A DNA stretch of 64,000 nucleotides from Clonostachys chloroleuca (lineage: Eukaryota; Ascomycota; Sordariomycetes; Hypocreales; Bionectriaceae): the NCBI GenBank assembly GCA_037952775.1, contig JBANAY010000004.1, positions 9,362,001 through 9,426,000 of the forward strand. The letters are read 5' to 3'. The notes below the pieces were generated by a model. It was not told the origin of the DNA and made no database searches. It worked only from the letters and a program-made list of their open reading frames with translations. A program made the position numbers and the translations under genes. This document shows positions 16,531 to 28,283 of the stretch, piece after piece; within the stretch, counting starts at the first letter, position 1, and the number at the start of each line of letters is the position of its first letter.

Positions 16531-17526
16531 TTAATCCTGGGTCATGATGTCGTAGTCATCAAAGTTCCACCAGGCCGAGGCAGTGTAGGAGCGATAGCCA
16601 TCGCCCTCCTGGCGGCGGCGTGGCGGATTCTCGAGCTTGGCCTCCATCATGCCCTTCTCGTCGTACCGCTTCTTCATCTCCGCCCACTCCTCGTCGGTCT
16701 CCGTGTCGCGCATCATGGTGCAGCGGAAGTCGGTCATGATGACACGATGGTTGCGGAGGCATTCCTTATCGTAGGTGATGACCACATTCTTGGGCCGGAT
16801 GTCTTCGTGGAGGATGGTGTCAGACTCCATGACGTGGCCAACAGTAGCGATGACACGGTTCTTGAGATGCTTCCAGTCGCCGGGGTCGGTTTGGCAGGCA
16901 ATCTTAGTGGCTGGAAAACCTGGGTAGTACTCCATGAGGAAACCGTCGATTTCGAACATCTCGGGAGACTGCCCGAGAACAAGAGGATCGTCCAAAAGGG
17001 GGATGGGCTCAGTGCCAACCATGCTGACGGGACCAATTTGCATCATAACGCTGCAGATCATACGGGGGATAAACTTTCCCTGGTGAGCTTTCAGGACTCT
17101 GTAAGCGTCATTTTCTTTCTCCCACTCCTCAGACATGATTACAGAGAGGAGGGTTTCCTTGTGGTAGCTGGGAGCAGAGAAATCATACTCCGTGTGGGGA
17201 CCGTCACGCCAGATGTCGAGAACCTCACGGGCCGCTCCGATTTGGGAAAATGCGAGGAGGTCCTCCTCGAGCGCAGGAGTCCATGGTTTGACATCCCAGC
17301 GCTCACGGAAGGCCGGCGAGAAACGGCGGTCGTAAAGTTTCAGGAAGACAAGCTTGTCAGTAACCTCGATGTTCGCATCGTTCTCGAGAACCTTGACGAG
17401 GAGGTTCACGGAGTGGGACCAGATGCCGTGTGCAGCCTCGATGACAACGTTGAATGGCTCCTGGTCTGCTGAAACTTGGAGAGTTAGAATCTTACCCTTG
17501 CCGTAGCAAGTTGGCAAAGAATCCAT
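16531..17526 (-). CDS. Fungal protein-kinase-like (APH-type fold) protein
   Basis: A 331-residue single-exon frame from MDSLPTCYGK. An in-frame ATG at 17586 lies inside the upstream minisatellite, so I chose 17526. Kinase-fold landmarks: a strand with Lys in F-L-K-L-Y-D near residue 60; a catalytic loop H-E-D-I-R-P-K-N (HxDxxxxN) in the C-terminal half; and a DFG-like strand reading M-T-D-F-R-C, with Gly replaced by Arg. No N-terminal glycine loop is obvious. This resembles the large set of divergent fungal 'protein kinase-like domain' proteins, whose substrates are unknown. A 27-nt stretch (17469-17495) has perfect intron-like ends but is too short to splice and stays in frame, so it is read through here. 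Confidence 0.75.
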   Translation of the reverse strand: MDSLPTCYGKGKILTLQVSADQEPFNVVIEAAHGIWSHSVNLLVKVLENDANIEVTDKLVFLKLYDRRFSPAFRERWDVKPWTPALEEDLLAFSQIGAAREVLDIWRDGPHTEYDFSAPSYHKETLLSVIMSEEWEKENDAYRVLKAHQGKFIPRMICSVMMQIGPVSMVGTEPIPLLDDPLVLGQSPEMFEIDGFLMEYYPGFPATKIACQTDPGDWKHLKNRVIATVGHVMESDTILHEDIRPKNVVITYDKECLRNHRVIMTDFRCTMMRDTETDEEWAEMKKRYDEKGMMEAKLENPPRRRQEGDGYRSYTASAWWNFDDYDIMTQD

Positions 17527-17548
17527 GATGACGACAATGACTCCACGC

Positions 17549-17956
17549 GGAGTTGAGATGGAAGTGAAAGATCTTGGATGAAACACCTGAGCGGTCTGTT
17601 GAGGAGACTTTCTCTGAAGGGTAGAACGCGGAGTTGAGGTGCAGGTGAATGATCTTAGACGAAATGCCTGAGTGGTTTGTTGACGATGCTATTTCTGAAT
17701 GGAAAACGCGGCGAGGAGAAGGAGGTGAAAGATCTTGGACGAAACGCCTGAGTGGTTTGTTTGTTGAGGAGATTATATCTGAATGGGAAAACGCGAAGTT
17801 CAGATGCAGGTGAATGATTTTGGATGAAATGCTCGAGTGATTTCCTGAGGAGACTATGTCTGGATGGAAAAACGCGGAGTTGAGATGCAGGTGAAAGATC
17901 TTGAACGAAATGCCTGAATGCTTTGCTGAGGAGAGTATATCTGAATGGAAAAATGT
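17549..17956. repeat. 81-bp minisatellite, five tandem copies
   Basis: Five imperfect head-to-tail units of about 81 bp. On the plus strand each begins (G)GAGTTGAGATGCAGGTGAA and ends GAATGGAAAAACGC. The array starts 23 bases upstream of the kinase-like ATG. The unit length is divisible by three. On the minus strand a 167-codon frame (17492-17995) reads through all copies as a 27-residue repeat (core S-S-K-I-I-H-L-H-L-N-S-A) and overlaps the kinase start by 35 bases in another frame. It is likely promoter or leader DNA and expected to vary in copy number. Confidence 0.9.
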
Positions 17957-20900
17957 GGCGAGTAGAGCCAGAGTTTGGTTGCAAGGTGAAAACAAGAAAG
18001 GTTGGTGATGTGAACTCGGGGGGATGCAGAGAGAATTTATGGAATGAAGATGGCTTGCTTCAACGAAGCTCCCCGAGAGGAGACGAGCTTTGTATTAAGA
18101 TTCCACGGCTAGGGAAGTCGGCGAATCTGGATGATGATTTAAAGTGAAAGAGTGAGACGCGAAGAACAACAAAGGCTAAGAACCTGTGTGTAGAAAGAAG
18201 TAGAAAGAAGTAGGATGTCCTCAGGCACGAAGAACGCCACAGGTCGGCCATATACTGCCCTACTTGGTCACCTGGCTGAAGAGCGGAGACGGGCAGTCGT
18301 TGACAGCCGCAGGCATGCACTCGATCGTCCTATAGGGGCTGCCAGCGCCTTGCTTGTGCCCTCCACTGCCCAACAAAAGAGGTTCGCAGCCAGCCACCTG
18401 CCTCGATCGTACAAGATGTCTGGGTGCCTGGTTGTTTGAGTTACTTGTCTATGTTCGTGTATGATGGACAACAACCTCCGTATTGTTCGTCTGTGTTTTA
18501 GATGGCGAGTGAACTGAATGGGGCCCTTGTGCGCTTGGACCTGCCGAACACCCCTTGGACTGTCTGACCTTGATCAGAGTGGCAGGTTAATGGAGGATGT
18601 TTGTCTGCTTGTTTGCTTTGTTGACTGAGCTTCTTTGGCAATTTGACTCGAGGGCGAGTCTCTCCAGCTCGTGGAGTGTTTGGCTCTGTTCGTTTGCACG
18701 TCACTGGGAGGAGACGTAGACCCAAGCAGGCGGCTTTTATACATAGGTAGGCATGGAAAGAGTATGTCAGGTATGGGATGAGATGATGACTGCTTATTAT
18801 ATCACAGCTCCTGCGTGCTTGTGGTCATTGACCATCACCACTGCCTAACAGAACTCAGCGAAAGCTACTGGGGAAGGCGTGCGCCAGCCAAGCGAAAAGA
18901 CTGTGCAGCTTGGGCAGAAAAAGCAATGGAAGAGGTACCTCCGTGCCTGCATTATATAATACCAGGGCTTGTACTCTCACCGGAAGCAATACAGTGCTTC
19001 CCCGACTCGGGCAGGAATCGTGCAGCTGAGGTACCTTGTACTGCTGACTGCGAGAAGTACTTGCATTGTGCATATATTACCTCACAGACCCCCATAACGC
19101 GCAAGAGCCTGAACTTGGTTATTTTCAGAGTTGCCGTGCCCAGGTTGATCTCTGTTGGTGTAACAGTCCGCCCAGGGCCAGAGCAGCCGATTAATTTGGT
19201 CGTCCTACCCACCGAGAAGGATTTTCCAAAATAACAATAATAAAAATTTCTTAGTCCCCTACAATGTGTGCACTGAAGATGCTCAGAGGGCTGAAAAGAG
19301 AGGTGAAAAAGGCACCGCTCCTAAAAAGACCGCTGATCCAAAGAGGTGGCCTGCATTCAGCTCATTCATAGACCTGCCTTGTTTGCCCAGGATTTTTTTT
19401 TTTTTTTTTTAATGTCCTTACCATTACATTGATAGCCATTCTCAAATTGTTCATATAATGGCCATGCACTTCCATCAATCACAGATGCATGTCTTGCCCA
19501 AGCGGAGTGATCGAATGGCTGGCAAAGGGACCTTGGGACCAAAGCATTCAGTACAAAAAGGTGGGAGAGCACCGGGATATTTTATCTCAGATTTTATCCC
19601 AGATTTTCGTTTCTATAAGACCTGCATAGCCTCATGACCCCGAAAATGTAACCAAGCATGTAGCTCTTGTTGGTCCTTGTGGCTAGTCGTGCAAGCCCAG
19701 GACACACATCCACACTTGCACGTACACACACTCACATATAACTGAAAAATTGACACACTATACAAGGGACAAAGGATCACTGCTAAAAAGGAGACGCCGT
19801 GATTCGATGCTCAGTTTATCAAAAGCGGGAAGCACTGCAGTTCCTCTTGTCCACATCCCTTTTCTGTTTCACGACGTGGACTTGGCCCATGCATCTCGTC
19901 CGGGTGTTTTCAGCCGGCAGAGATAGTTCCAGTGCCTGTGTATAGAGTAAATGAGAATTGCGATGTAATAGATACACTGGAAGCTCTCCCCTGCCTTTAC
20001 TATGCTTGGTTATATTGGAGTGTGCGTTGGGGTATCGGACCATTAGCCACACCTATCTGCTGCGGGATGTCTGGTCTAAGCTTACTGCGTGGCGTCGTTG
20101 CAAAGCAGATATTTTGAAAATAAGTGGTAGAATTTGGGTACAATCCCATTCTCGTGCTGCAATTGGATGAAAGGTGATAATTGAAGTGAGTGTTCGCCGT
20201 AGTGCCCTGCATGACGAGAGCCCAAGATGTGTCGATCCGCGAATCAAGCCCCTTCATGACAGACTTTATCTGCATACATCCGTGTGGAGCCTCCCTAAAT
20301 ATGCTGAGAAAAGGCGTACATTGCGCTCGATACTGGCTGGGGGTTTTCAATTCGCGTATGAAATTCCAACGCCCTCTTTCGACCTACATAGCACTGAGGT
20401 GGTTTAGTTAAGTCTCATCGATTCTTTTTGTTCCTCATATTTGGAGCTATCAAAATAGAAATAGAAGTATATTATGGGGTTATATTAATTCAGTTGATAA
20501 ATTCTGTCTTGCAGGCTTTCCTAGCTAAGAAAAACAATGGCTCCCTAGCTCCGAGTAAAAGCGAGAGGTCGAGAAGAATAGTTTCTTTCATCTAAGCCAA
20601 CATATCGCCAGCCAATCTCATAACGAAACAACCCCTCTCTGTACCAGAGTACTTTGACATTTCAAAATATCGAGGTTTCTCAAGTGGTGGGTCGAAAATC
20701 TCAAGAGATCAGTGGCTACGAAGTCGTAATTTTGACGAGTATGCCGAGATTCCGCCGGCGTGGATTCTCTATGGTACAGTTACGCTTGTACAATCCGAAG
20801 CGAGCAAGATCCGAAATCGAGGCTGTTGCATGATGTTTAGAGCTTGTATATTGGGCCTCCACCGAAATCATCATGGAAATGACCGAAGACCTTGATGTTG

Positions 20901-22394
20901 AGTTTGTATTTCTCTGAGAAGGCGCCGCTTGAGAAGGAGACAGAGAGGCAAACGTTGGGATGTACCTGAGAGAGTTCACGTCATGCAAACTTGGCGCATG
21001 AATTCCCCACCAAGACTCATGAGATTTTGTAGGGTCCCTAACCCGACCTTTGCTGAGGAAGAGTTGGGGGCATGGCCGTGGTAGACGTCACTATAGTGTG
21101 GAAAAGGGGCTCCACGGCTGACGACGAACCGCCGAAGCCCTCTACCGCCCTGGCCTCAAACGTGCGCCCAGCCATCATTACAGGGACGAAGGAATCTTTG
21201 CCCGTTGGGTGGAAGGCCACTGGAGCTTTCTGTCACCAAACAAGGACGACTTTCGAATCTCGGAAAAGATCATCAAGTCGAGACGAAGAGGGTCCGTTCC
21301 ATGACCAACTGTAAGCGGGTTAGCTTTCAGCCACGGTGCTTTATCGTCAACCCGGGGAACCCCTGTACGTGCTCTGCCCTATTTTAGGAATTTTGAGTTC
21401 CGGGTAACGATATTGCTAGGGCCTGATGTTCGTGCTCAAGAAGTTCATGGGAGAATCTTGGCTAAGGTTTGAAAGCGTTGATGCCGCGGGATAAAACGGT
21501 GCTCGGCGATAGTATGTTCGATAAGCCGTGTTTGTACTTTGGTCTTGATTCGACACTCGAACCTGAACTACTGCAGGTGCCTGCATTGACAGTTGTCGGG
21601 CTCGCGTTGCCATCTGGATCCATCGTAATGGAACCGAGGAAGAATATCTAATCCAACTTGCAGCAAGGAGGAGGAAGGCGCAACTATGTCATCGCCCCAC
21701 TTGTCATCACTCTCGCTGATCACAAGGGGAGACGTGGTAAATCGGGCCGGTGGATGCTTTAAGAGCGCTGTAATATAGGGAGTCCTCGCCTAACCCACCT
21801 CAGGTAACCAGGCGGCGTGCCTTTCACAGTTTAGTTTGATGTTCTCTCTGTAATCACTCTCTATCAGGAACACTTTCTCTGGGATCGTCCCATTCTTTCA
21901 TGCATCTCACTAAGATATCCCTACTTTGCAAACTCACTTGTCTAGGGGGTGAGCCGGATTTGATATCTGTGTAATGCCTTCTGTTCTACCTCTCACGGCC
22001 TTTGCCGCTACCATTGCGCCCTCCACTATCCACTCGAGACGACCTTTTGATATATCAGCTTCGCCCATATGGCTCCACGCCTCAGCTGCTTCTTCATCCA
22101 CTCTTCGTTCGGTCGAGGCAGGCGGACCCTTCAATGACAGTTGAGCCGACCCGCTCTGTGACTCCTCATAGAAATGGCCGTCCTCTCCACTCCAGTCGTT
22201 GCCCAAGCAGCAACCGAGCAACAATATTGACCCAACATTGCGTTGTGCGGACGGATACAAATGAAGAAACAAGATATAAGAAACAGATCAAGATACCTTA
22301 ATCGACCAGCTGGGAGCTAGACCTCATAAAAAACCCTGAACAATCCTCCTTTGCCTACCAACACACGCTTTCTTCGGGCGTTGCGGTGATCTAT
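17957..22394. other. Gene-poor region, no confident gene
   Basis: About 4.4 kb without a convincing gene. Open frames at 20716-20988 (minus), 21072-21314 (plus) and 21469-21651 (plus) have protein-like composition but no family I recognise and no clear exon partners. They may be gene relics. A CA-rich microsatellite lies at about 19705-19740 and a T20 run at about 19391. The region looks like the decayed flank of the aquaporin remnant. Confidence 0.45.
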
Positions 22395-22430
22395 ACATCT
22401 CTCTTCTTATCCTCCCATCTTATTCACACG

Positions 22431-23125
22431 ATGTCTGGCTTTCAAAGTCAGCACAAACCATCCGAACATCGATCCTCTCGCAGCACGCCTGCCGTTGGTG
22501 TCTCGCCGCTTGCTGCTCCTGGCGAACCAGGAGGAGTTTCCGCCGGTCCAGCCGTCCAAAGAGCACCCGAAGGCCCCATAGATCCTGAGCCGGCCACGGC
22601 TGTTCCTACACGAACTTCAAACAGCCAAGAGAACGCCCACGCTCGCCCTTCTTCTGGTCTTGCATCCTACACCGCCCTCACTAATCGAGAATCTGTGGAT
22701 ATCGATCCCTCGATTCCCCCCCCCCCCCCCAAATAACTCAGCATCCTCCCTGAATCCTGCTCGAAGCTCTGGCCCTTGTGCCATTATCGGAAAGTTCGAC
22801 GAAGAGCACCGAATCTACTGTAAGCTTGGTCATTGTGCGTATTTATGAGTTTTAACTGAGCTAACGTCTTCTAATAGGGGTTGGGCCCTTCGTCGGATCA
22901 ATTATCGCAATTCTATTTTACCGATTTATCAAGACTTTGGAATACGAGGTGAGACTGGGGATTCCGTGCCTATGCAGCAAGAGGACTAACCTAACAATGT
23001 TAATCTAGATGGCAAACCCCGGTGCCGACAGCGACGATGTCCACCCTTCCAAGATCCACGAGAAGATTGTCGAGACTGCTTATGTCAAAGCCTCACCTTC
23101 AGTAGCCCCTTCGAGCGACAGTTGA
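22431..23125 (+). pseudogene. Collapsed aquaporin (MIP) remnant: N-tail joined to last pore motif
   Basis: The gene begins MSGFQSQHKP, a Ser/Pro-rich cytosolic tail. It then jumps directly to the second aquaporin signature (S-L-N-P-A-R-S-S-G-P), followed by the last helix and tail: H-R-I-Y-W-V-G-P-F-V-G-S-I-I and then F-Y-R-F-I-K-T-L-E-Y-E. Introns at 22820-22877 and 22949-23008 have normal GTAAGC/TAG and GTGAGA/TAG ends and restore frame, so the 3' half is the normal gene. Missing are five of the six transmembrane helices and the first NPA motif. The junction is marked by a run of about 14 C (from 22719), across which the reading frame changes by one base. An intact fungal aquaporin is about 250-350 residues with two NPA boxes; this cannot form a pore. 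It ends KASPSVAPSSDS. Confidence 0.8.
22718..22732 (+). repeat. Poly-C tract at the aquaporin deletion/frameshift junction
   Basis: An uninterrupted C run of about 14 bases lies exactly where the N-terminal tail frame and the NPA-motif frame meet. One base added or lost in this run would join the two frames. It could be a true slippage-prone tract or a sequencing length error. Confidence 0.8.
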
Positions 23126-23898
23126 GAGATTAGGAAGGCCTATAGAGAAATTTATCACCATACAAGTGATTAGTTCGACTTATAATAAGTAAGACCTAGC
23201 TATTTCATTGAACGGGGCACTGGGCGCTTTGTCTACTAGCGGCTCGTTGACTAATACACAATGGTAACTGATTTCGATTTTATTTCACATTCTTCGGAGC
23301 CTAGGCATGGAGTGACGAGGGTTGGTGTTGGCCATGTATATTTGGTCACTTAGGATGGGAAAGCAAACCTATAATAGAATAACAGTGTCCCGCACAACAT
23401 GTCTACATATACTCCCTTCGTGACAGTTCAAGGCCACTCTCGATGGTTCAAGAGTTATCTGAATCGCCGTAAACTGAGTAACCCGAGGCCGCTCATACTA
23501 TTATCACCTGGTGCATCATGCATCAAGTGGTATAAAACCAATTGTGCTCCCAGATTCTCCAGAGATTCGTATAGAAACGGAACGGCTGCCCATTGTCCCT
23601 TATGAGTACAGTTTCAGACATATCTTTATTGCCAAGTTTGAGCCTGAGGCAACCAAGGAATGGTGAGTGAGGACTGAGAATCTGGGCACAACAGGGCCAA
23701 TCAGCTGCGGGTAGCAGCTCGCGTGACTGGCTCGCTCTGCCTTTGTGTTTATTCCTCCTTCCATCTGGCAGTCTACACCTTCCCTAACTTGCCTACATAC
23801 AAACATCATCAAGCGTATCGTTCAAATAAACCAAACCAACCTAACCCAAACATCAGACCAGCAACCATCGACCTGTTCAATCACCATCATTTAACAGG
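23126..23898. other. Intergenic, no supported gene
   Basis: Spacer of about 770 bases between the aquaporin remnant and the DUF7730 gene. The last 80 bases are rich in A and C (runs like AACCAAACCAACCTAACCC), consistent with a leader. No coding signal. Confidence 0.5.
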
Positions 23899-25271
23899 AT
23901 GAAAAAGTTCCTGCTCAAGCTGTTTGGCATAGACCAAGCCAAGAAGCGAGACAATGATGCTCTCCCGGTCCTGGACCCAAGAGTGCGACCGCTAACTCCA
24001 ACACCATTAAATCAAGAAGAGTTCTGCCACTCTGCTATCGAAGCCACAGCTCAGAGTCCCTTCTTTCAAAAGCTTCCATCTGAGATCCGAATGAAGATTC
24101 TTACCATGGCATTCGGCGGCCGCACTGTTCACATGGATCTGTGGCAGGACCACCCTGATGTCGAAGTACACAAGAAAGACAACCCCTCGGACGGTGCACA
24201 CATCCATGGCCCCAAGCGAGTCTATACGACTGGACGCCCGGGCTATAACTACTTGCGGAGAAATCTAAAAGAGCCCAAGCAGTGGACCTGGCAGGGATCC
24301 GTCTGCCACCGCAACGTGCCTGAACCTTGGAAGCGTTTCTGGAAGGAGCTGGAGCCGTCTGAAGATTTCTGTCGCCATGGCGGTCTCGGAATAACAGACG
24401 TGGGTGACATCTGCTAATTGTGGCATATGCAAGACGGCGATGCAAGCTGCAACATTGGCGCTATGGGTTGGCTGCTCAGCTGCCGGCAAGCGTGAGTTCG
24501 CCATTAGTTCCTAAAATCGAGTAGACATATCCTTGTGCTAACACGAGGTGCCGCAGTTACAAGGAGGGCATCGAGGTCATTTACTCCACTAACACCATCC
24601 ATTCGGCAAGCAAGCTCATGCTGCTCAATTTGGACAAACTTCTGCTCCCCCAACGTCTCTCCAGCATCAAGTCCTTGGAGCTCATCTGGACTTTCGACCC
24701 GTACCTGGGTGACTCTGTGCCTACACAGGAGCCTTGCAGAGATTTAAGGTCTTTTGAGAAGCTTCTCGAAGCCTTGCCGGTCTTCTTCCCGCGCGTCCAG
24801 CGTCTCCACGTTGCCATCCAAGGAGAAGTCTTCCCTGGTGAACGGAAGGCGAACGGTGGCTGGGGATTCATGAAAGATATTTCCAAAGCCATTCAAATCT
24901 TCGAGAAGGATATACTCACCCCTTTTGATGAGATGGTCCACCGGCTCGGTCCCGGCGCTCGTGAGGTTACGCTGGCATGCTCCGCCTATCTGTACGCCCG
25001 GCTTCGAGGAGTCGCACTCGAGAACAATGTAGCCATTGTTCAGCAAATCCACCTCGGCGCCGAGAAGGAGAGATACTGGAGAGCCTTTCCCGGCGGTAAA
25101 GGGCCCAACAATCATCTTGGCGGGTACTGGGTGCAGCTTGGCCAGAGAGATCTTAGCCCGGTCCATCTCCACATTGCCAGTTCCTTTGCCTTTGCTACCC
25201 CAATTATCCCCCAAGAGCAGAGGGCATTTGCGTCCCCATCTTCGCTGTGGTACGCCGATCTGCGCCGCTGA
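23899..25271 (+). CDS. DUF7730 (fungal F-box-like) domain protein
   Basis: Starts MKKFLLKLFGID and ends WYADLRR. Family landmarks: the opening motif S-P-F-F-Q-K-L-P-S-E-I-R-M-K-I-L (the DUF7730 F-box-like entry), then a W-x-W-x-G-S-V-C-H-R segment. After splicing come G-A-M-G-W-L-L-S-C-R-Q-A-Y-K-E-G-I-E-V-I-Y-S-T-N-T-I-H, the most conserved block, and a long alpha/beta tail. The second intron (24492-24556, GTGAGT...CGCAG) is clear. The first intron is uncertain: its acceptor is at 24431-24433, and the donor must leave phase 1. GTCTCG at 24384 and GTGACA at 24405 fit the phase; the latter would give an intron of only 30 nt. Function unknown; these proteins are numerous in plant-associated ascomycetes. 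Confidence 0.8.
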
Positions 25272-25820
25272 ACTAGCAGAGCGACCGTTTCGATGTTAAG
25301 GTTTCGCGTTTGGCTTGTTTCCTCCAACGGCATCTTGGGGACGGCCGAAGGACGGAATCTTGATACATCCAGGACTGAATGGATCGGAAAGTAGAAAGTG
25401 GATGAAGTTATGAACAGCATTTATAATACGGAAATGAAAAGGAATCGAGGAACAAGTCAAGAATCAAGGAATTTAACGTAGTCGTCTGGGACACAATCCA
25501 GAACACCTAGGTGATGAGGAATGATGTCGTACGGACGACTTAGATTTTCACATTACAGATGACTTACCATGAGGTCGGGGATAACTTGCTATTAGGTTTG
25601 AGGTTAAGGTAGTATTAGGTCCGAGTTTTATAGTTCAGTTTGCTCTCACAATAAAAGTTGCAGTTCTACTATATTACAGTCTGTCTGATGGTGAATTTGT
25701 AGCTGTGCTGATCACTAGTGCCCCTATCCCCTGATTCACAGTTTACATATTAACTCAGCATGGTTTCCTACGCAGTGCTGACGGCGCGCTTGCATTTCTT
25801 GACCACTTGGATTTCTTGCG
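25272..25820. other. Convergent 3' intergenic region
   Basis: AT-rich spacer between the DUF7730 gene and the convergent protease gene, with short near-repeats of GAGGTTAAGGTAGTATTAGGT type. No coding signal. Confidence 0.5.
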
Positions 25821-28283
25821 TCAAGGTGCTCCAGCTCTCTCGTGATTTTTAGGGTCAGAGAAAGGGATCAAAGCCCCGAAGCGAATGCTGGCCAAACACT
25901 TAGTCACATGCCATTAAGCTCTGAGTAGATAGGAACTCACGTGTATGTGCCTGGCTGGATGTATGTCCCATTGGCGAGCTTTCCCAGCCAGAAAACGCTG
26001 TGAACGGAGTCATCCGAGGCGAGGGCGTCCCTGTTGACGTTGGTCAAGGGGAACGTGTAGGTATCTTCCTTGTCGTCTTTGGACGGGTCGAATGTCTCGA
26101 CGCCGTTGGCTTTGATCCAAGGGGCGGCCGGGCCGATGTAGTTGTTCTCGCCAACGACGGGGGGATAGACCCAGTCACTCTCAGCAAAAAAGCCAGGACC
26201 GTAGATCTGTTTTTACGAGTGTGAGTGAAGGAACTTTTGTGGAGGTGTCATCTTAACTTACGTCGAACCGAAGCTCTGTGGTCCCCCAGTTTAGACTCCA
26301 GAAGATCTTGGGAAAGTCTTGGGCCGGCAGACTCAAGTCAAGCGTGAAGCTGCAGGATAGTCAGAACTTTTACTCCTATAAGAGATCTTGACTCTCACCT
26401 CGTCTTATTCTTAGCAGATGCTGATCCAAGCCGAGGATACGAGCCCGTAAACAAGTGCTTGCTGAACTGCTCCTTCAAGCTAAAACCAACGCCCTGGTAC
26501 GGCACGACCAATACGTCAGTAGTATTCGACTTCACACTAATAATACCGCCGTAGACTGGCAGTTTAGTTGCTTCAAGACCGGCTGGTGACGTGAACACGA
26601 ACCTGGACTGTGTTAGTCTCATCCTCTGCCATGATATGGCCTCTCCAGACTTACTCCATCTGCCTTGTCTCGTATTTACCCAGCGTAACACTCGATGGTA
26701 AATCCACACTGGCTTCAAAGCGCTGAGGCTCAAGCTCCTCCCGGGTTCGGGTTCGAGGTGTCTTATCTGGCTGCGCAGGATCAGAGTCCGTGAGTATCTC
26801 AAAGCCAGCCCAGCTTGAGTGCTCCAAGGTAAAGACCACAGGCACTTGGGCGGTGTTTTCGATGGTAAACACCTGTATCGACTGGAAATTGTCGGTATCA
26901 TTGAGCGAGAATCGTTTGTAAGCCAAGCTGGTGACCTGCTCGATGACTTGGGCAGCGTTGACAAGGCCTGAGCCGACCTGCTGCGGAGGTGCTCTAAAGG
27001 CAGTGTTGGCGGTTCCATCGTAGTTCAGCCACGGAAGTGCCTTGCCGGAATTGATGATCCTCATGGTGATGTATTTGGCATATAAGGCTGTATGGCTCTT
27101 CTTGTTACCGAAGTTTCCCACCCACAGGGCCGCCACACCGGCGACGTATGGCGTTGCCATTGCTGTCCCGCTCAGCACTGCAAAGCCGCCTTCGCCATCT
27201 CCCTCGCCGAGCCATGTGCTGAAGATGTCCGTTCCAGGGGCCGAGATGTCTGGCTTGGAGCTCAGGTCGAACAGGCCGCCCCATGATGTGAATGAGCTGG
27301 GTAGCGTCTGGTTCTTTGAAGCCTGGACATGTGCGCTGGCAACAGCAAGAACGCCGTCACCGGAGCCTCCAGAGCCGATGGAGAATGGCCCATCATCCCC
27401 TGAGTCTCCTGCGCCAATGGTGATGATGAACCCTTTGCTGACAAGCCTGGTTGCAACGATAGCCCAGGGGTTGTTCGCAAAGCCACCTGCACCGCTAATG
27501 CTTGCCGTAATGATGTCTACATCATCGGTATATGCCCTGAGAAGAGCCTCAATGATGGTGGCGGTGTCGGTCGTCGAGCCCGTGCTAAAGATCTTGTATG
27601 CATACAATGATGCTCGCGGGGCGACACCCAGCCATCCCGTCGATGAATTGCCAGCAATGATCCCAGCAACGTGCGTACCATGGCCTTGTTGATCGATCGG
27701 GTCCTCGTCAGGATTCTTGGCCTGCCCGGGGGTCCATTCGGAATCACCAACAAAATCATAGCCGCCTACGACCGTGGAGCCAGTACCAAAGGCACCGTCA
27801 AGCGCGTTGTGTTTATACCAGATCCCTGTGTCGATGATACCGATTTTGGCACCCTCTCCATAGATACCCTGTTTGTGTAGCTCTTCGACGCCCGTGGCCC
27901 AGTGAACGGCATACTCGGCGGCAGCGTTCTCATCTGCGGCGGTCTGCTGCTTGACAGGGGCAAGAAGCTCGACTCGCTCGTTTGGCCAGATGGCTATGAC
28001 TTCGGAAAGGGCTAGGACGTCGTTAGGGGTCACGCCGCCAAGCTCTATGCTGGCTCCACGGAAGACGTCCGACTCAAAGGTCTGGACCACGTTGATGCCG
28101 TCCGTCGCGTTGATGTGGTTCTCGGCTCTGAGGAGAGAGGTCTGCTCTGCAGTTAGTGTGGAAGTAACTTGGATAATGGAGAGAACCTACTTCGGCAAAC
28201 TCAACAATGAACCTGTTTGTCGGAACTTGGGCGGCAGCCACGAGGGCGAGCGCCGGCGGCAAGAGTTGAAGGGAGCGCATCAT
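25821..28283 (-). CDS. Secreted subtilisin-like serine protease (S8A) with oxyanion Asp
   Basis: A 735-residue protein in six exons (28191-28283, 26655-28144, 26399-26602, 26262-26349, 25941-26206, 25821-25887). All introns are 46-55 nt with GT...AG ends and correct phase. Signal peptide 1-18 (MMRSLQLLPPALALVAAA). A prodomain of about 90 residues begins with the I9-type strand R-F-I-V-E-F. The subtilase domain has Asp136 (I-I-D-T-G-I), His186 (G-H-G-T-H-V-A-G) and Ser356 (S-G-T-A-M-A-T-P). The position of the oxyanion Asn (usual A-G-N-S-G) reads I-G-A-G-D278-S-G. A C-terminal half of Fn3-like beta domains follows, as in cell-envelope-type and fungal minor extracellular proteases. It is secreted and probably degrades extracellular protein; activity needs testing because of Asp278. 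The first exon junction is chosen to give FAE then QTSLLRAENH. Confidence 0.92.

Noticed and set aside
16489..17472. 327-codon plus-strand frame opposite the kinase-like gene
   Set aside because: Antisense shadow; the kinase motifs on the minus strand explain the open frame.
17469..17495. 27-nt perfect-looking intron (GTAAGA...CTAAC...CAG) in the kinase-like gene
   Set aside because: Too short to be spliced; it stays in frame and has no stop, so it is more simply coding.
26395..27018. Separate 207-codon frame overlapping the protease
   Set aside because: Its C-terminal half is exon 3 of the protease; the rest is intron and shadow sequence.
27042..27692. 216-codon frame opposite the subtilase
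   Set aside because: Antisense shadow of a gene with clear catalytic motifs.
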